Both the position numbers and the translations under genes were made by a program. A stretch of 64,000 bases of DNA from Chitinophagaceae bacterium (GTDB taxonomy: Bacteria > Bacteroidota > Bacteroidia > Chitinophagales > Chitinophagaceae). The stretch is taken from the NCBI GenBank assembly GCA_020403455.1, contig JADBXP010000005.1:277324-341323 (forward strand), given 5' to 3'. Positions 9,617-18,915 of the stretch are shown in pieces. The notes under the pieces were generated by a model. The model ran no database searches, was not told the origin of the DNA, and worked only from the letters and a program-made list of their open reading frames with translations. Position 1 is the first letter of the stretch; the number at the start of each line of letters is the position of its first letter.

Positions 9617-10153
9617 TTACTTGAGGGTATTTGTGGTTTTGGAATCAGGTAATTTCATAGCGATGGCTATACATGCGACCATGGATGCGAGCAGCAAGAT
9701 GCTCACCATTTCAAAAGGCAAAGCGTATCCACCTGCTTCAATAGATAGCATTTGTTTACCAACGGTACGAATATCAGCAACTACGGCATCGGTAGCTTTT
9801 TGTCGGTATCCATACAGCCAAAGACACCAGACGGTAAACAGAAACCCACTGATAACAGCCAGTAAAGCAAAAAAGTGTCTTGACTTTTTGAGTGTGGGTA
9901 ATTCCTGAACCGAACCACGAGTAAGGAATACCGAGAAAATGATCAATACGACAATACCACCTACATAAACTACTATTTGTACGGCAGCCAGCAGGTTAAG
10001 TTCAAGCCAGAAATAAATAGCAGCTACACCCAACAATGAGAAAAGAAGCCAGATGGCTGAGCGAAAGATTTGTCTGCCTGTCACCGATAGCAATGCAGTG
10101 ATCAGCAGGAAAGCAGCAATTAAATAAAACGCTATGGCAGATGCAGGCATCAT
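9617..10153 (-). CDS. nuoJ: NADH-quinone oxidoreductase subunit J
   Basis: 178 residues with five hydrophobic helices. The third-helix segment AAVQIVVYVGGIVVLIIF is the NuoJ hallmark (the flexible helix near the quinone channel). The start overlaps the end of nuoI by 4 bp, so the two are translationally coupled. Length fits the family. It is a membrane-arm subunit of complex I. Confidence 0.96.
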   Translation of the reverse strand: MMPASAIAFYLIAAFLLITALLSVTGRQIFRSAIWLLFSLLGVAAIYFWLELNLLAAVQIVVYVGGIVVLIIFSVFLTRGSVQELPTLKKSRHFFALLAVISGFLFTVWCLWLYGYRQKATDAVVADIRTVGKQMLSIEAGGYALPFEMVSILLLASMVACIAIAMKLPDSKTTNTLK

Positions 10154-10626
10154 TCTACTCCCTCCCTGATTTTTGAATTAGGCTGGTTCAATTTTTTAGT
10201 TAGTTTGTTTCTATCATACACACTGTGTTCAAATGTTTGTGCCATCTGTATGGCATTTGTGGGACATGCCTCGATGCATAGATTACACATGGTGCAAAGT
10301 TCCAGGTGGTAGATAAAAGTATCCAGTGCTTTTTTCTTTTTTCCCTCCGGTGTTAAATCCATCTTTGTGATGATTTTGATTGTTCCGTTTGGACAAGCAA
10401 GTTCACAAGCGGTGCAGCCGGTGCAGGCATGTTCATTGTTATCATCATGTGCCATTACCACTTCTCCCCTGAATCTTTCCGGAAGTTTGAGTTCATGGCG
10501 ATTATCAGGATATTGCTGGGTGATGATTTCAGAAGGGTGAAAGAAATAATAGCCGGTCTTCTTCATGCCCTTCAGCAGAGAACTAACTCCTTGATAAACC
10601 TCTTTGATATATTCTTTTATAAACAT
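10150..10626 (-). CDS. nuoI: NADH-quinone oxidoreductase subunit I (2 x 4Fe-4S)
   Basis: 158 residues. Two ferredoxin-type cluster motifs are complete: C68, C71, C74, C78 (ACTGCTACELACP) and C111, C114, C117, C121 (CTMCNLCIEACP). These bind clusters N6a and N6b, which pass electrons towards NuoB. The N terminus (about 30 residues) is amphipathic and would lie against the membrane. It overlaps nuoJ by 4 bp and follows nuoH by 12 bp. Because nuoE, F and G are missing from this operon, NuoI is the outermost iron-sulfur subunit encoded here. Confidence 0.97.
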   Translation of the reverse strand: MFIKEYIKEVYQGVSSLLKGMKKTGYYFFHPSEIITQQYPDNRHELKLPERFRGEVVMAHDDNNEHACTGCTACELACPNGTIKIITKMDLTPEGKKKKALDTFIYHLELCTMCNLCIEACPTNAIQMAQTFEHSVYDRNKLTKKLNQPNSKIREGVE

Positions 10627-10638
10627 ACAATCTTTGGT

Positions 10639-11712
10639 TTAAAAATGCCATCCCTTGATGGCGATCCAGGTTACCAGCAACAAATTTAAAAGTCCTATGG
10701 GCAAAAGGTATTTCCATTCAAGATTCAACAGTTGATCAACTCTCAGACGGGGGAAGGTCCATCGGAACCACATGATCAGAAAGATGAGGAAAAATGTTTT
10801 TCCCATGAACCAGACGGATGAGGGGATCCAATCCATGAGGTGGTTGAACCCATCCCAGTGAGCGATGTGGAGGGGCATCCAACCACCCAAAAACAAAGTG
10901 GCGCCGAGTGCACAAACGATGAATATATTGATGTATTCAGCCAGGAAGAAAAGGGCAAAGCGCATACCGGAATATTCAGTATGAAATCCCGCAGTTAATT
11001 CAGATTCAGCTTCAGCCAGGTCAAAGGGAGCCCGGTTGGTTTCAGCGGTAACTGCTATGATGTAAATGACAAATGCAATAAGGACGGGAATATGGCCTCT
11101 GAACAACCACCAGCCACTTTCCTGTGATGCAATGATATCAGATATCTGTAAACTGCCGCTCAGAACTACAATGCATAAGATGGAGAAGCCGGCGGATAAT
11201 TCATAGCTCACAATTTGTGCGCCGCTGCGCATGGCACCCAGCATTGCGAACTTATTGTTACTCGACCAGCCGGCCATCATCACCCCAATTACTGAAACAG
11301 AAGATACAGCTGTAATGTAAAGTACTCCAATATTGATGTCCCATATTTGTACCCCTCTTGCAAAGGCAATAGGGGCAAGCAGCATCATGGCAACCATCAT
11401 AACCAAAAAGGGAGCAAGGTTGAAAAGGAATTTATCGGCCAATCTTGGTACCAACCCTTCCTTCATCAAAAGTTTTAAAGTATCAGCCACTGTTTGAAGC
11501 ATGCCGGCGGGTCCTACCCTGTTGGGGCCCATTCTTATTTGAATGTGCGCTGCTACTTTTCTTTCCATCAACACCAGCACCAAACCTAAAATTGCAAATA
11601 AGGAGATAGCCAATATCCCGATGATGATGCATTCTATCAGCAAAGTATAGGTTCCTGTTTTTTCCAACAGGAAAGAATGTATTTGTGCCGCCCATTGCTG
11701 AAAACTAAACAT
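10639..11712 (-). CDS. nuoH: NADH-quinone oxidoreductase subunit H
   Basis: 357 residues with eight or nine membrane helices. Conserved motifs are MERKVAAHIQIRMGPNRVGP near residue 50 and the quinone-channel loop ETNRAPFDLAEAESELTAGF, followed by TEYSGMRFALFF. NuoH joins the membrane arm to the peripheral arm and forms much of the quinone chamber. It follows nuoD after a non-coding gap of 90 bp, where nuoE, nuoF and nuoG lie in operons encoding the 14-subunit enzyme. Confidence 0.97.
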   Translation of the reverse strand: MFSFQQWAAQIHSFLLEKTGTYTLLIECIIIGILAISLFAILGLVLVLMERKVAAHIQIRMGPNRVGPAGMLQTVADTLKLLMKEGLVPRLADKFLFNLAPFLVMMVAMMLLAPIAFARGVQIWDINIGVLYITAVSSVSVIGVMMAGWSSNNKFAMLGAMRSGAQIVSYELSAGFSILCIVVLSGSLQISDIIASQESGWWLFRGHIPVLIAFVIYIIAVTAETNRAPFDLAEAESELTAGFHTEYSGMRFALFFLAEYINIFIVCALGATLFLGGWMPLHIAHWDGFNHLMDWIPSSVWFMGKTFFLIFLIMWFRWTFPRLRVDQLLNLEWKYLLPIGLLNLLLVTWIAIKGWHF

Positions 11713-11802
11713 ATTAATTGCTTCGGGTGTGTTGATGTAAGATGTTGCTCTTTTTATGTTTTACTAATGGTTGTCAGGTTGTTGGTTATTTTGTTGGATT
11801 TT

Positions 11803-12945
11803 TTATCTATCAATATCCGGAATTACCAGGTCGAGTGTTCCCATTGTAGCCATCAGGTCTCCAATTTTACTTCCTCTGGCCATGTGGTCAAGGGCAGATA
11901 GGTTGGAAAAACCCGGTGAGCGATATTTGATGCGATAGGGTGTGGTTCCTCCTTCACTGATTATATAAACTCCCAATTCGCCGCGCGCCGTTTCTACCCG
12001 TGTATAAAATTCACCTTTGGGTAATTTGATAACCGCCTTGGTTTTTGCTTGAAAATCGCCTTCGGGTATTTGATCGATCAGTTGTTCAATGATGCGAATG
12101 GACTGGTACATCTCGCGGATGCGAACGATGTACCGGGCAAAAGAATCTCCCGCCTGGTGGAGGCACTGCTCAAAATCGAGTTGTTCATATCCTGTGTAAG
12201 GAAATCTTTTCCTAATATCTCCATCAACCCCACTGGCACGGGCCACAGGTCCGGTGCAGCCAAAAGAGATGGCATCTTCTTTGGAAAGAATACCGATGCC
12301 CTCCGTTCTATTTCGGAAGATTATATTATTGGTTACCAAGTCTTCTAACTCGGTTACTTTATCTTTAAATTGAGTTATGAAAGCACGAACCCTGGTAACG
12401 AATTCCGGATGCAGGTCATACATCACACCACCCGGGACCATATAATTCATGGTTAGACGGGCACCGCAGGTTTGCTCCATGATGTCATTGATCGTCTCTC
12501 TTTCCCGAAAAGTATAGAAGAAGGGTGTCATGGCACCGAGGTCCATGGCCATTGCCCCGATCCACAGTTCATGAGAAGCGATGCGTGTTAGCTCGCTCAT
12601 AATGATGCGGATGGCCTGGGCTCGGGCAGGGACTTCAATTTGCATGCCTTTTTCCACACAAAGGGCACATCCGAGGTTATTGATATGTGCAGAGAGATAA
12701 TCCATCCTACTGGTCACATAGATAAATTGTCGATAAGAAAGGCTTTCTGACATTTTTTCAATGGACCGATGAATGTATCCAAGGTGGGGTTCAATTTTTA
12801 CGATGGTTTCTCCCTCCAGGGTAATTACCAGGTGCAGCACGCCATGGGTAGCCGGGTGTTGAGGTCCAACATTGATGACCAATTGTCCCTCTTTGAGTTG
12901 AGGATTGTTCTCTGAAGATGATATGATCTGGGTTTCTGCGTACAT
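11803..12945 (-). CDS. nuoD: NADH-quinone oxidoreductase subunit D
   Basis: 380 residues, a separate NuoD not fused to NuoC. The quinone-site motif NVGPQHPATHGVLHL (about residues 25-39) and the SYRQFIYVTSRMDYLSAH region with the conserved tyrosine and aspartate are intact. The C terminus MGTLDLVIPDIDR is the usual ending. NuoD is part of the hydrogenase-like module next to NuoB and NuoH. It follows nuoC by 7 bp. Confidence 0.97.
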   Translation of the reverse strand: MYAETQIISSSENNPQLKEGQLVINVGPQHPATHGVLHLVITLEGETIVKIEPHLGYIHRSIEKMSESLSYRQFIYVTSRMDYLSAHINNLGCALCVEKGMQIEVPARAQAIRIIMSELTRIASHELWIGAMAMDLGAMTPFFYTFRERETINDIMEQTCGARLTMNYMVPGGVMYDLHPEFVTRVRAFITQFKDKVTELEDLVTNNIIFRNRTEGIGILSKEDAISFGCTGPVARASGVDGDIRKRFPYTGYEQLDFEQCLHQAGDSFARYIVRIREMYQSIRIIEQLIDQIPEGDFQAKTKAVIKLPKGEFYTRVETARGELGVYIISEGGTTPYRIKYRSPGFSNLSALDHMARGSKIGDLMATMGTLDLVIPDIDR

Positions 12946-12952
12946 GTTTTTA

Positions 12953-13405
12953 TCAGAGCTTGATCATATTTACCGGGTCTTCAAAATCTTTTCGCATCGG
13001 ATACCCATTGAAGTCATCGGGCAAAATGAGTTTGCGTAAATCAGGGTGTTGATGAAATGTGATACCAAACATTTCAAAAGCTTCTCTTTCATGAAATTCG
13101 GCAGTCCGCCAAATATCACACACCGTATCTATTTGCGGCTTGTCCCTGTCCAGCTGTACTTTAACTACCATGGTTTCATCTGTGCGTGAACTACGCAGGT
13201 GATAAACCACACACAAATGTGTCTTCCAGTCCACTGCGGTTAAGCAAAACAGAAAATCAAGAGCGGGAGGTCCTTTATGGATGCAGGCTGCGAAGTTTTT
13301 CCATTTGTCTACCGGTACCTGAACAACGAGCCATTCTCCGGTATCATCCGTCGTAGCAGCAGGTTCAATGCCCAAAATCCATGTAATCATTTCCTCTTTC
13401 GTCAT
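12953..13405 (-). CDS. nuoC: NADH-quinone oxidoreductase subunit C
   Basis: 150 residues. The C-terminal family signature is present as FHEREAFEMFGITFHQHPDLRKL, followed by the DFNGYPMRKDF stretch. NuoC is a soluble structural subunit that binds NuoD and NuoI in the peripheral arm. It lies 4 bp after nuoB and 7 bp before nuoD. The protein is on the short side because it lacks the long N-terminal extensions seen in some species, but the core is complete. Confidence 0.95.
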   Translation of the reverse strand: MTKEEMITWILGIEPAATTDDTGEWLVVQVPVDKWKNFAACIHKGPPALDFLFCLTAVDWKTHLCVVYHLRSSRTDETMVVKVQLDRDKPQIDTVCDIWRTAEFHEREAFEMFGITFHQHPDLRKLILPDDFNGYPMRKDFEDPVNMIKL

Positions 13406-13409
13406 CTGG

Positions 13410-13964
13410 TCATGGAAGTTGGTTAGAAGAATTTCTGATCTGTTCGCGGGTTTGACCGCTTTTGATTTTTTCTTGCAGGGTCAGAAGCGCATGAAGAAGG
13501 GCCTCCGGTCTGGGAGGGCATCCAGGTATATACACATCGACAGGAATGATATGGTCTGCCCCTTTAACAACAGAATAAGTATTATAGAAAAAGGGCCCTC
13601 CACTGATAGCACAGGCGCCCATGGCAATAACGTATTTGGGATCGGCCATCTGGTCGTACAGTCTTTTCAACACCGGAGCCATTTTATTGACGATCGTGCC
13701 GGCGATGATGATCACATCTGCTTGTCGGGGTGTGGCGCGTGCTACTTCAAAACCAAAGCGGGCGAAGTCATATTTGGCAGCAGCTGTAGACATCATTTCA
13801 ATACCGCAACAACTGGTTGCAAAAGTTAAAGGCCAGAGTGAGTTGGAACGTGCCCAGTTAACAAGGTCCTGAAACCCGGCAGCAACTACTCCCCCACCAG
13901 GCATATCAATTACCTGACCCGGGAAAGTACTCTTCAAATCTTTTACTGGCTGATTTACTTCCAT
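13410..13964 (-). CDS. nuoB: NADH-quinone oxidoreductase subunit B (cluster N2)
   Basis: 184 residues. The four ligands of the terminal cluster N2 are all present: the tandem pair C52-C53 in SCCGIEMM, C118 in MGACAISGG and C149 in PGCPPRPEA. NuoB gives electrons to quinone at the junction with NuoD and NuoH. The start overlaps the end of nuoA by 10 bp, so the two genes are coupled. Confidence 0.97.
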   Translation of the reverse strand: MEVNQPVKDLKSTFPGQVIDMPGGGVVAAGFQDLVNWARSNSLWPLTFATSCCGIEMMSTAAAKYDFARFGFEVARATPRQADVIIIAGTIVNKMAPVLKRLYDQMADPKYVIAMGACAISGGPFFYNTYSVVKGADHIIPVDVYIPGCPPRPEALLHALLTLQEKIKSGQTREQIRNSSNQLP

Positions 13965-14305
13965 TGTAATGCACCTTTTTTATGGGCGTATAAAAATCCG
14001 ATGAACAAGATGAAAATAAAAATTCCGGCTTCGAGCAATGCAGTAATACCCAGTTCTTTCACTACAACCGCCCAGGGAAAAAGAAATACCAGTTCTACAT
14101 CAAAAATCAGGAACAACAAGGCAAACAAGTAATAACCGATGGCGAACTGCTGCCAGGGAGAAGTGTCAGTTGGAATACCGCACTCATAGGGTTCACCCTT
14201 TTGAGGGTTGTGAGTCCCTTTCACCAAAAATTTCCCTACCAATATTCCACCGGCAGAAAAAACCACGGCGGCTACAAGAAGTGTGATCATTGAAACCGGA
14301 CCCAT
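13955..14305 (-). CDS. nuoA: NADH-quinone oxidoreductase subunit A
   Basis: 116 residues with three membrane helices and the conserved loop [16 protein letters not shown] followed by [12 protein letters not shown]. It is the first gene of the complex I operon, preceded by about 100 bp of AT-rich DNA that contains a long inverted repeat. A plausible promoter lies there, with a TTGACA-like element followed by TAACTTTT on the minus strand, but the match to the Bacteroidota consensus is imperfect. Confidence 0.96.
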   Translation of the reverse strand: MGPVSMITLLVAAVVFSAGGILVGKFLVKGTHNPQKGEPYECGIPTDTSPWQQFAIGYYLFALLFLIFDVELVFLFPWAVVVKELGITALLEAGIFIFILFIGFLYAHKKGALQWK

Positions 14306-14354
14306 ATTGTCAGTATTTCTTAGATGGTAAATTAATCATTTAATACCAGGTTTT

Positions 14355-14390
14355 AAAAAGTTATCAACCCCTAAATGTCAATAACTTTTT
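14355..14390 (-). promoter_or_regulatory. AT-rich inverted repeat upstream of nuoA
   Basis: A perfect 10-bp inverted repeat, AAAAAGTTAT at 14355-14364 and ATAACTTTTT at 14381-14390, separated by 16 bp. It lies between the GH20 stop and nuoA, both on the minus strand. Read on the minus strand the right arm ends in a T run, so it could be a weak terminator for the GH20 gene. Alternatively it is an operator or part of the nuo promoter region. The sequence does not decide between these. Confidence 0.45.
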
Positions 14391-14407
14391 TATGGAAAGC
14401 ATTTACT

Positions 14408-16333
14408 TTAATTTCTATTTCTTTCTTTGGCTCTTTTCATCAATTCCTCGCGGGTGATGGTGATCATTTTCCCCACCTGTTGTTTTCCCCGGTAAGTGAC
14501 TGCACGCATCATGCTGCATTCTTCTGGTGGAAAGAGAGGACCGCCCCTGTAGGCGGGATAAAAATTATCAGGGAATGTGTTGTCAAAAGAATAATACAAC
14601 TGTAATCCATTGACTTCTGTACTCAAATCTACCTGAAGTCGGCCATCTTTTGAGAAGCGGCTGTCAATGATAGCATCATTGTGACAGGTGGCATATTTTT
14701 TCTCAGCAATATCATATCTGACCAAGTGATGGTTCAGTCTGTTAACAAAGTTGTCCCAGTTCTTTTTTTCTGCCGGTGACCAAAATGTTTCTGCCAATGA
14801 AAATGCTCTTGGCCATACCATGTATTGCAGGTAGCGGTAATTATAGATTTGTTCAGTCCAAACGTTCCCTTGTCCGCCTTTGATCCATTGAGGGTCTATT
14901 CCGGGTGGCAATGGTTCGAACTCGTAAGTTTTTTTCAGTCGAAGGGTCGCATAGACTTCCGGTTCGGTCGCCGGGTCACCTTGCATGTAATCCAGGTATG
15001 CGAAAGTTGTAGGAGTCATTACTACTTCGTGCTGTTGACGGGCAGCTTCGATACCTCCCTTCATGCCTTGCCAGCTCATTACTGCAGCCCCTGGTGCCAG
15101 ACCGCCATGTAATATCTCATCCCAGCCAATCATTTTTTTGCCCTGAGAACGCACAATTTTTTCCAATCGCTTTTCAAAATAACTCTGCACTTCATCCTGG
15201 TTTTTCAGACCTTCCTGCTTCATCAGGGCTTGTACTGCAGGGTCTTTTTCCCAATAGTTTTTGGGACATTCATCACCACCTGTATGCAGGTAGGGGAAAG
15301 GAAATAGTTGTGCAAGTTGCGTTACCACATCCGTTAGAAATTGAAAGACGGTATCTTTTATTGGGGACAAAGTATTATTGACCAAAGCCGTCGGCGGATT
15401 ACCGCGCGACCAGTCCATAAAATTTTCACCTGAATTGACCTGATAAGTAGCTGCCAGTTCGGGAGTTCCGGAGAGGTTGGGATAGGATACTACGGCAGCA
15501 AGACTATGACCAGGAACATCTACTTCGGGCAAGATATCGACAAACCTTTCTTTGGCATACTGCACGAGTTCACGAATATCGTCTTGGGTATAAAATCCAC
15601 CGTGGTCTCTTTTTTCTTCTTTCTTCGGGGTTGGAAAGGTGCCGAAGTATCCTTGTTTTTTTACATTCCAGGCTCCTACTTCAGTCAATCTTGGCCAACC
15701 TTTGATTTCGATTCTCCAACCTTGGTCGTCAGTCAGGTGGAAATGCAATACATTGTACTTATAGCGTACCATATCATCGATGAATTGCTTTACCTCCTGC
15801 TTGGTAAAAAAATGTCGAGAAACATCGAGCATCAATCCTCTCCATCCAAAGCGAGGCTTGTCATGTATAGTTACGAAAGGTATCTTCCAGGAAACGTTTT
15901 TTGACGGAGATAAGCTTTCTATGGCGGTAGGCATTAATTGAAAGAGGGTTTGAATGCCATAAAACCAGCCGGCGGGTGATGCGGCGCTGATCTCGATGCC
16001 TTTTTGATTTACCATCAAACGATAACCTTCTTTGCCCAGATTTACATCAGAACTGTTCGCATAGACCAATCGAATGGTGGCATTGGCTGCATTTGTCTTT
16101 GCGATGGTTTGACCACTGGCTTTTTGCCATCTCTCAGAGAAGGTGCGAACTACCCAACCGGCTTCGGTAGTGGCAGGAGCAGCAATGGTAACTTTTTCAG
16201 GCAAACTAAAACTTCCCTTTCCCTTTTGTAGTGAAACCGGTTCAGGAATGATTGCAATCGTGGTATCGGCAGCAAGGGCCAATAAGGGGAGTGCACACAA
16301 AATCAGTGCAGGTGCGAGCAGTCGCATCTTCAT
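14408..16333 (-). CDS. Beta-N-acetylhexosaminidase, GH20
   Basis: 641 residues with a signal peptide at the N terminus (hydrophobic run through about residue 21, ending ALAA). A GH20b-like N-terminal domain covers about residues 25-145. The GH20 TIM barrel follows, with WRGLMLDVSRHFF and the catalytic Asp-Glu pair in HTGGDECPKNYWE near residue 350. A tryptophan-rich pocket segment (GQGNVWTEQIYNYRYLQYM) is also present. The enzyme would remove terminal GlcNAc or GalNAc from chitin oligomers, glycans or peptidoglycan fragments in the periplasm or outside. An alternative ATG two codons in exists. The nearby sugar kinase and MurQ make a role in amino-sugar scavenging plausible. Confidence 0.93.
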   Translation of the reverse strand: MKMRLLAPALILCALPLLALAADTTIAIIPEPVSLQKGKGSFSLPEKVTIAAPATTEAGWVVRTFSERWQKASGQTIAKTNAANATIRLVYANSSDVNLGKEGYRLMVNQKGIEISAASPAGWFYGIQTLFQLMPTAIESLSPSKNVSWKIPFVTIHDKPRFGWRGLMLDVSRHFFTKQEVKQFIDDMVRYKYNVLHFHLTDDQGWRIEIKGWPRLTEVGAWNVKKQGYFGTFPTPKKEEKRDHGGFYTQDDIRELVQYAKERFVDILPEVDVPGHSLAAVVSYPNLSGTPELAATYQVNSGENFMDWSRGNPPTALVNNTLSPIKDTVFQFLTDVVTQLAQLFPFPYLHTGGDECPKNYWEKDPAVQALMKQEGLKNQDEVQSYFEKRLEKIVRSQGKKMIGWDEILHGGLAPGAAVMSWQGMKGGIEAARQQHEVVMTPTTFAYLDYMQGDPATEPEVYATLRLKKTYEFEPLPPGIDPQWIKGGQGNVWTEQIYNYRYLQYMVWPRAFSLAETFWSPAEKKNWDNFVNRLNHHLVRYDIAEKKYATCHNDAIIDSRFSKDGRLQVDLSTEVNGLQLYYSFDNTFPDNFYPAYRGGPLFPPEECSMMRAVTYRGKQQVGKMITITREELMKRAKERNRN

Positions 16334-16368
16334 AAGGCAAACTTTTCACTAAAATAGAGAATTTAGTT

Positions 16369-17964
16369 TTACCTATTTCCACTAAATGATTCAAGTGCCA
16401 ACTTGATGGCGGGGTCGAATTGGGATGCAACTTCGTAGAAACCTTGCTGGTGAAATCTTTGGCGTGCCAATAACATGCTGCAACGTTGAATTAAAAATTT
16501 TTCCTGGGCAGGTGTGATACTTTTTATATCGATGCCATCGGCTGCGGCAGCGACCTGCACCTGATCCCGAAAACTTTCACCGGGTTTTATAAAGTTGGCA
16601 ACCCTGATTGCAGAGGGAATGGTATCAAGCTCACTTCTATTGCTTAGATAAAGCTGGTAAACAAGCCTGTTCAAGGTATTTTTGTAAAGCAGGGTGAAAA
16701 TTTCAGGAGTCATGGCTGTAGTGTCCCAGGCAACTTTTTTATCAGGATAGATGCCTCCCCCACCGTATAATTTTTTGCCCGCAGGTGTAGTATACACTTT
16801 GCCCTTTTGTTGTGTTGTGTCGTTTTCATCATACCTATTGCGAAGCATAGCATGAGGATCATCACCTTTTTGTAATTGACTCCTTTCTACATATGGCCGC
16901 TGAATATTTCTTCCGAGTGGTGTGAAATATCGGGCAGTAGTAAGACGAACAGCCGTTCCTGAACTGAGGTTAAACTGTTGCTGAACGAGGCCTTTACCAA
17001 AACTTCTTCTTCCGATGATAGTGGCCCTGTCCCAATCCTGTAAAGCACCTGCCAGTACCTCACTTGCTGATGCTGAAGTCTCATCGATCAAAACAACAAC
17101 AGGACCTTCCTCAAAAATTCCGATTCTGGATGCTTTGTAGGAAATCTTAGGCTGATGCTTGCCTTCGGTGTAAACAATCAGCTTATCGTCAGAGAGAAAT
17201 TCATCTGCAATATCAATTGCTTCCTTCATCAAACCTCCACCATTGCCCCGCAGATCGAGTACAAGTTGTTTCATTCCCTTTTTCTTCAACTGCTCCATTT
17301 GCTGCATGAATTCCTCGTAGGTCCGGTTCGCGAATTTGTTGAGATGAATATACCCTGTACTGGCCGGCAACATAAAAGCAGCATCTACTGCAGGTAAGGG
17401 GATATTACCCTTGGTTAAGATGGTCTCCATTGATTTACCGTTGCGAAGAATTTTGAGCCGCAGTTCTCGGGTAGGTTGTGACCGCAATGATTTCCTTATT
17501 TCATCGGGAGAAAGTTTCTGACCGGAGAGGCGAATCTTGTCGTTGACTGAGAGCAGAATATCGCCGGTAAGCAAACCTGCTTTGGCTGCAGGAGCATTGG
17601 GAATAACAAACATAACGTGTACAGAATCACTTAGTACCTGAAACTCGATTCCAATGCCCTGAAATGATTCATTCATTTCATCCTCTGCTTCTTTGAGGTC
17701 TGTGTTGCTCATCCATACGGAGTGAGGATCGAGGTGGGTCAACAATTCCGTGCTGACCAACTGCTCAATGCTGTCTGCTGACACTTCGTCGACATATTTT
17801 TCCCGCACCAACCGAATCAGTTCCGGCAGAGAAGATTGTTTTCCAGAAGATAATATAGGGGCATTGCCGGTTTTGGACCTCAATTGGTAACCAATGATCA
17901 TGCCGACTATCATTACCAGCGAAAGTATGAGCGGGAGGGCAACCTGTATTTTTTTACTTGACAT
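16369..17964 (-). CDS. C-terminal processing peptidase, S41 family
   Basis: 531 residues from the ATG at 17964, chosen because it directly precedes a basic start (MSSKKIQ) and one membrane helix; an earlier ATG at 18048 would add an odd 28-residue hydrophobic leader. In order: N-terminal anchor, a lid region (TELLTHLDPHSVWMS), a PDZ domain (GIGIEFQV through GDILLSVND) and the S41 core. The catalytic serine lies in DETSASASEVLAG and the catalytic lysine in RRSFGKGLVQQ. CtpA-type proteases trim or degrade envelope proteins in the periplasm. The gene is divergent from the sugar kinase at 18073. Confidence 0.93.
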   Translation of the reverse strand: MSSKKIQVALPLILSLVMIVGMIIGYQLRSKTGNAPILSSGKQSSLPELIRLVREKYVDEVSADSIEQLVSTELLTHLDPHSVWMSNTDLKEAEDEMNESFQGIGIEFQVLSDSVHVMFVIPNAPAAKAGLLTGDILLSVNDKIRLSGQKLSPDEIRKSLRSQPTRELRLKILRNGKSMETILTKGNIPLPAVDAAFMLPASTGYIHLNKFANRTYEEFMQQMEQLKKKGMKQLVLDLRGNGGGLMKEAIDIADEFLSDDKLIVYTEGKHQPKISYKASRIGIFEEGPVVVLIDETSASASEVLAGALQDWDRATIIGRRSFGKGLVQQQFNLSSGTAVRLTTARYFTPLGRNIQRPYVERSQLQKGDDPHAMLRNRYDENDTTQQKGKVYTTPAGKKLYGGGGIYPDKKVAWDTTAMTPEIFTLLYKNTLNRLVYQLYLSNRSELDTIPSAIRVANFIKPGESFRDQVQVAAAADGIDIKSITPAQEKFLIQRCSMLLARQRFHQQGFYEVASQFDPAIKLALESFSGNR

Positions 17965-18072
17965 AAATAGTGGTTCTTTGCAGAACAATGGAGGAGCAAA
18001 TATCTCAATAATTATTGAAAGCCGGTTGATGAACAAGACTCCTTCCATTCAACGCCCAATAAATGTATTGAA

Positions 18073-18912
18073 ATGCAGGTTCAACTGATAGCAGACAGTG
18101 GCGCCACCAAATGTGACTGGAAACTGATTGGTATTCCTAAACCAAAGAAATTTACCACCCAGGGAATTAGTCCCTACTTCCTCTCGCCGGAAGCTATTGC
18201 TACCCTTCTTCACAATGAGGTACTACCCCGTTTAAAAGGCACCCAGGTTGATGCAGTGCACTTTTACGGAACCGGACTCAGTCACCCCGCCAATCAAAAG
18301 ATATTACAGCGGGTTTTACGCAAACAATTTCCAAAAGCGGAACTAGAGGTCGCTACGGATATAGTAGGTGCAGCCCGGGCTCTTTGTGGGCGGGAGAAAG
18401 GCATTGCCTGCATTCTCGGTACGGGCTCAAATTCCTGCTACTACAATGGCAAAAAGATTGTGAGGAACAGTCCGGGTATCGGCTATATTCTGGGAGATGA
18501 GGGCAGTGGGGCCTATTTGGGTAAAAAGCTGGTTCAATATTATTTGTATGATATCATGGAGGAGCCACTGCGAACTGCATTTGAGCAACGCTTTCATCAA
18601 CAAAGGGCGGATATCATGGAAAGTGTTTATAAAAAACCCCTTGCCAACAGATACCTGGCATCCCTGGCCATTTTCCTGGCGGAAAACAGGGGGCATTACA
18701 TGGTCGAGAACATTTTAGAGGATGGATTGCGGGATTTCTTCCACCAACACCTGTTCTCGTTCCGGGAAATCAGATCTGTACCCATTCATTTTACCGGTAG
18801 TATTGCTTTTGGTTTCAAAGATGTTTTGCTGGAACTTTGTAAGTTCTATGAATTAAAAGCAGGGAAAATCATTAAAACACCACTGCAAGGCCTCATCGAC
18901 TATCATTCTTAA
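18073..18912 (+). CDS. BadF/BadG-type amino-sugar kinase (GlcNAc/MurNAc kinase-like)
   Basis: 279 residues of the BadF/BadG/BcrA/BcrD ATPase superfamily. The phosphate-1 loop is LIADSGATKCDWKL at the N terminus, the central glycine motif ILGTGSNSCYYNG lies near residue 118, and the adenosine region GYILGDEGSGAYLGKKL follows. In this family such proteins phosphorylate N-acetylglucosamine or N-acetylmuramic acid (the latter as in clostridial MurK). The stop is only 3 bp before murQ, so the pair very likely acts in sequence: kinase makes MurNAc-6-phosphate, and MurQ removes the lactyl ether. The MurNAc assignment is an inference from the neighbour. Confidence 0.87.
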   Translation: MQVQLIADSGATKCDWKLIGIPKPKKFTTQGISPYFLSPEAIATLLHNEVLPRLKGTQVDAVHFYGTGLSHPANQKILQRVLRKQFPKAELEVATDIVGAARALCGREKGIACILGTGSNSCYYNGKKIVRNSPGIGYILGDEGSGAYLGKKLVQYYLYDIMEEPLRTAFEQRFHQQRADIMESVYKKPLANRYLASLAIFLAENRGHYMVENILEDGLRDFFHQHLFSFREIRSVPIHFTGSIAFGFKDVLLELCKFYELKAGKIIKTPLQGLIDYHS

Positions 18913-18915
18913 TTT

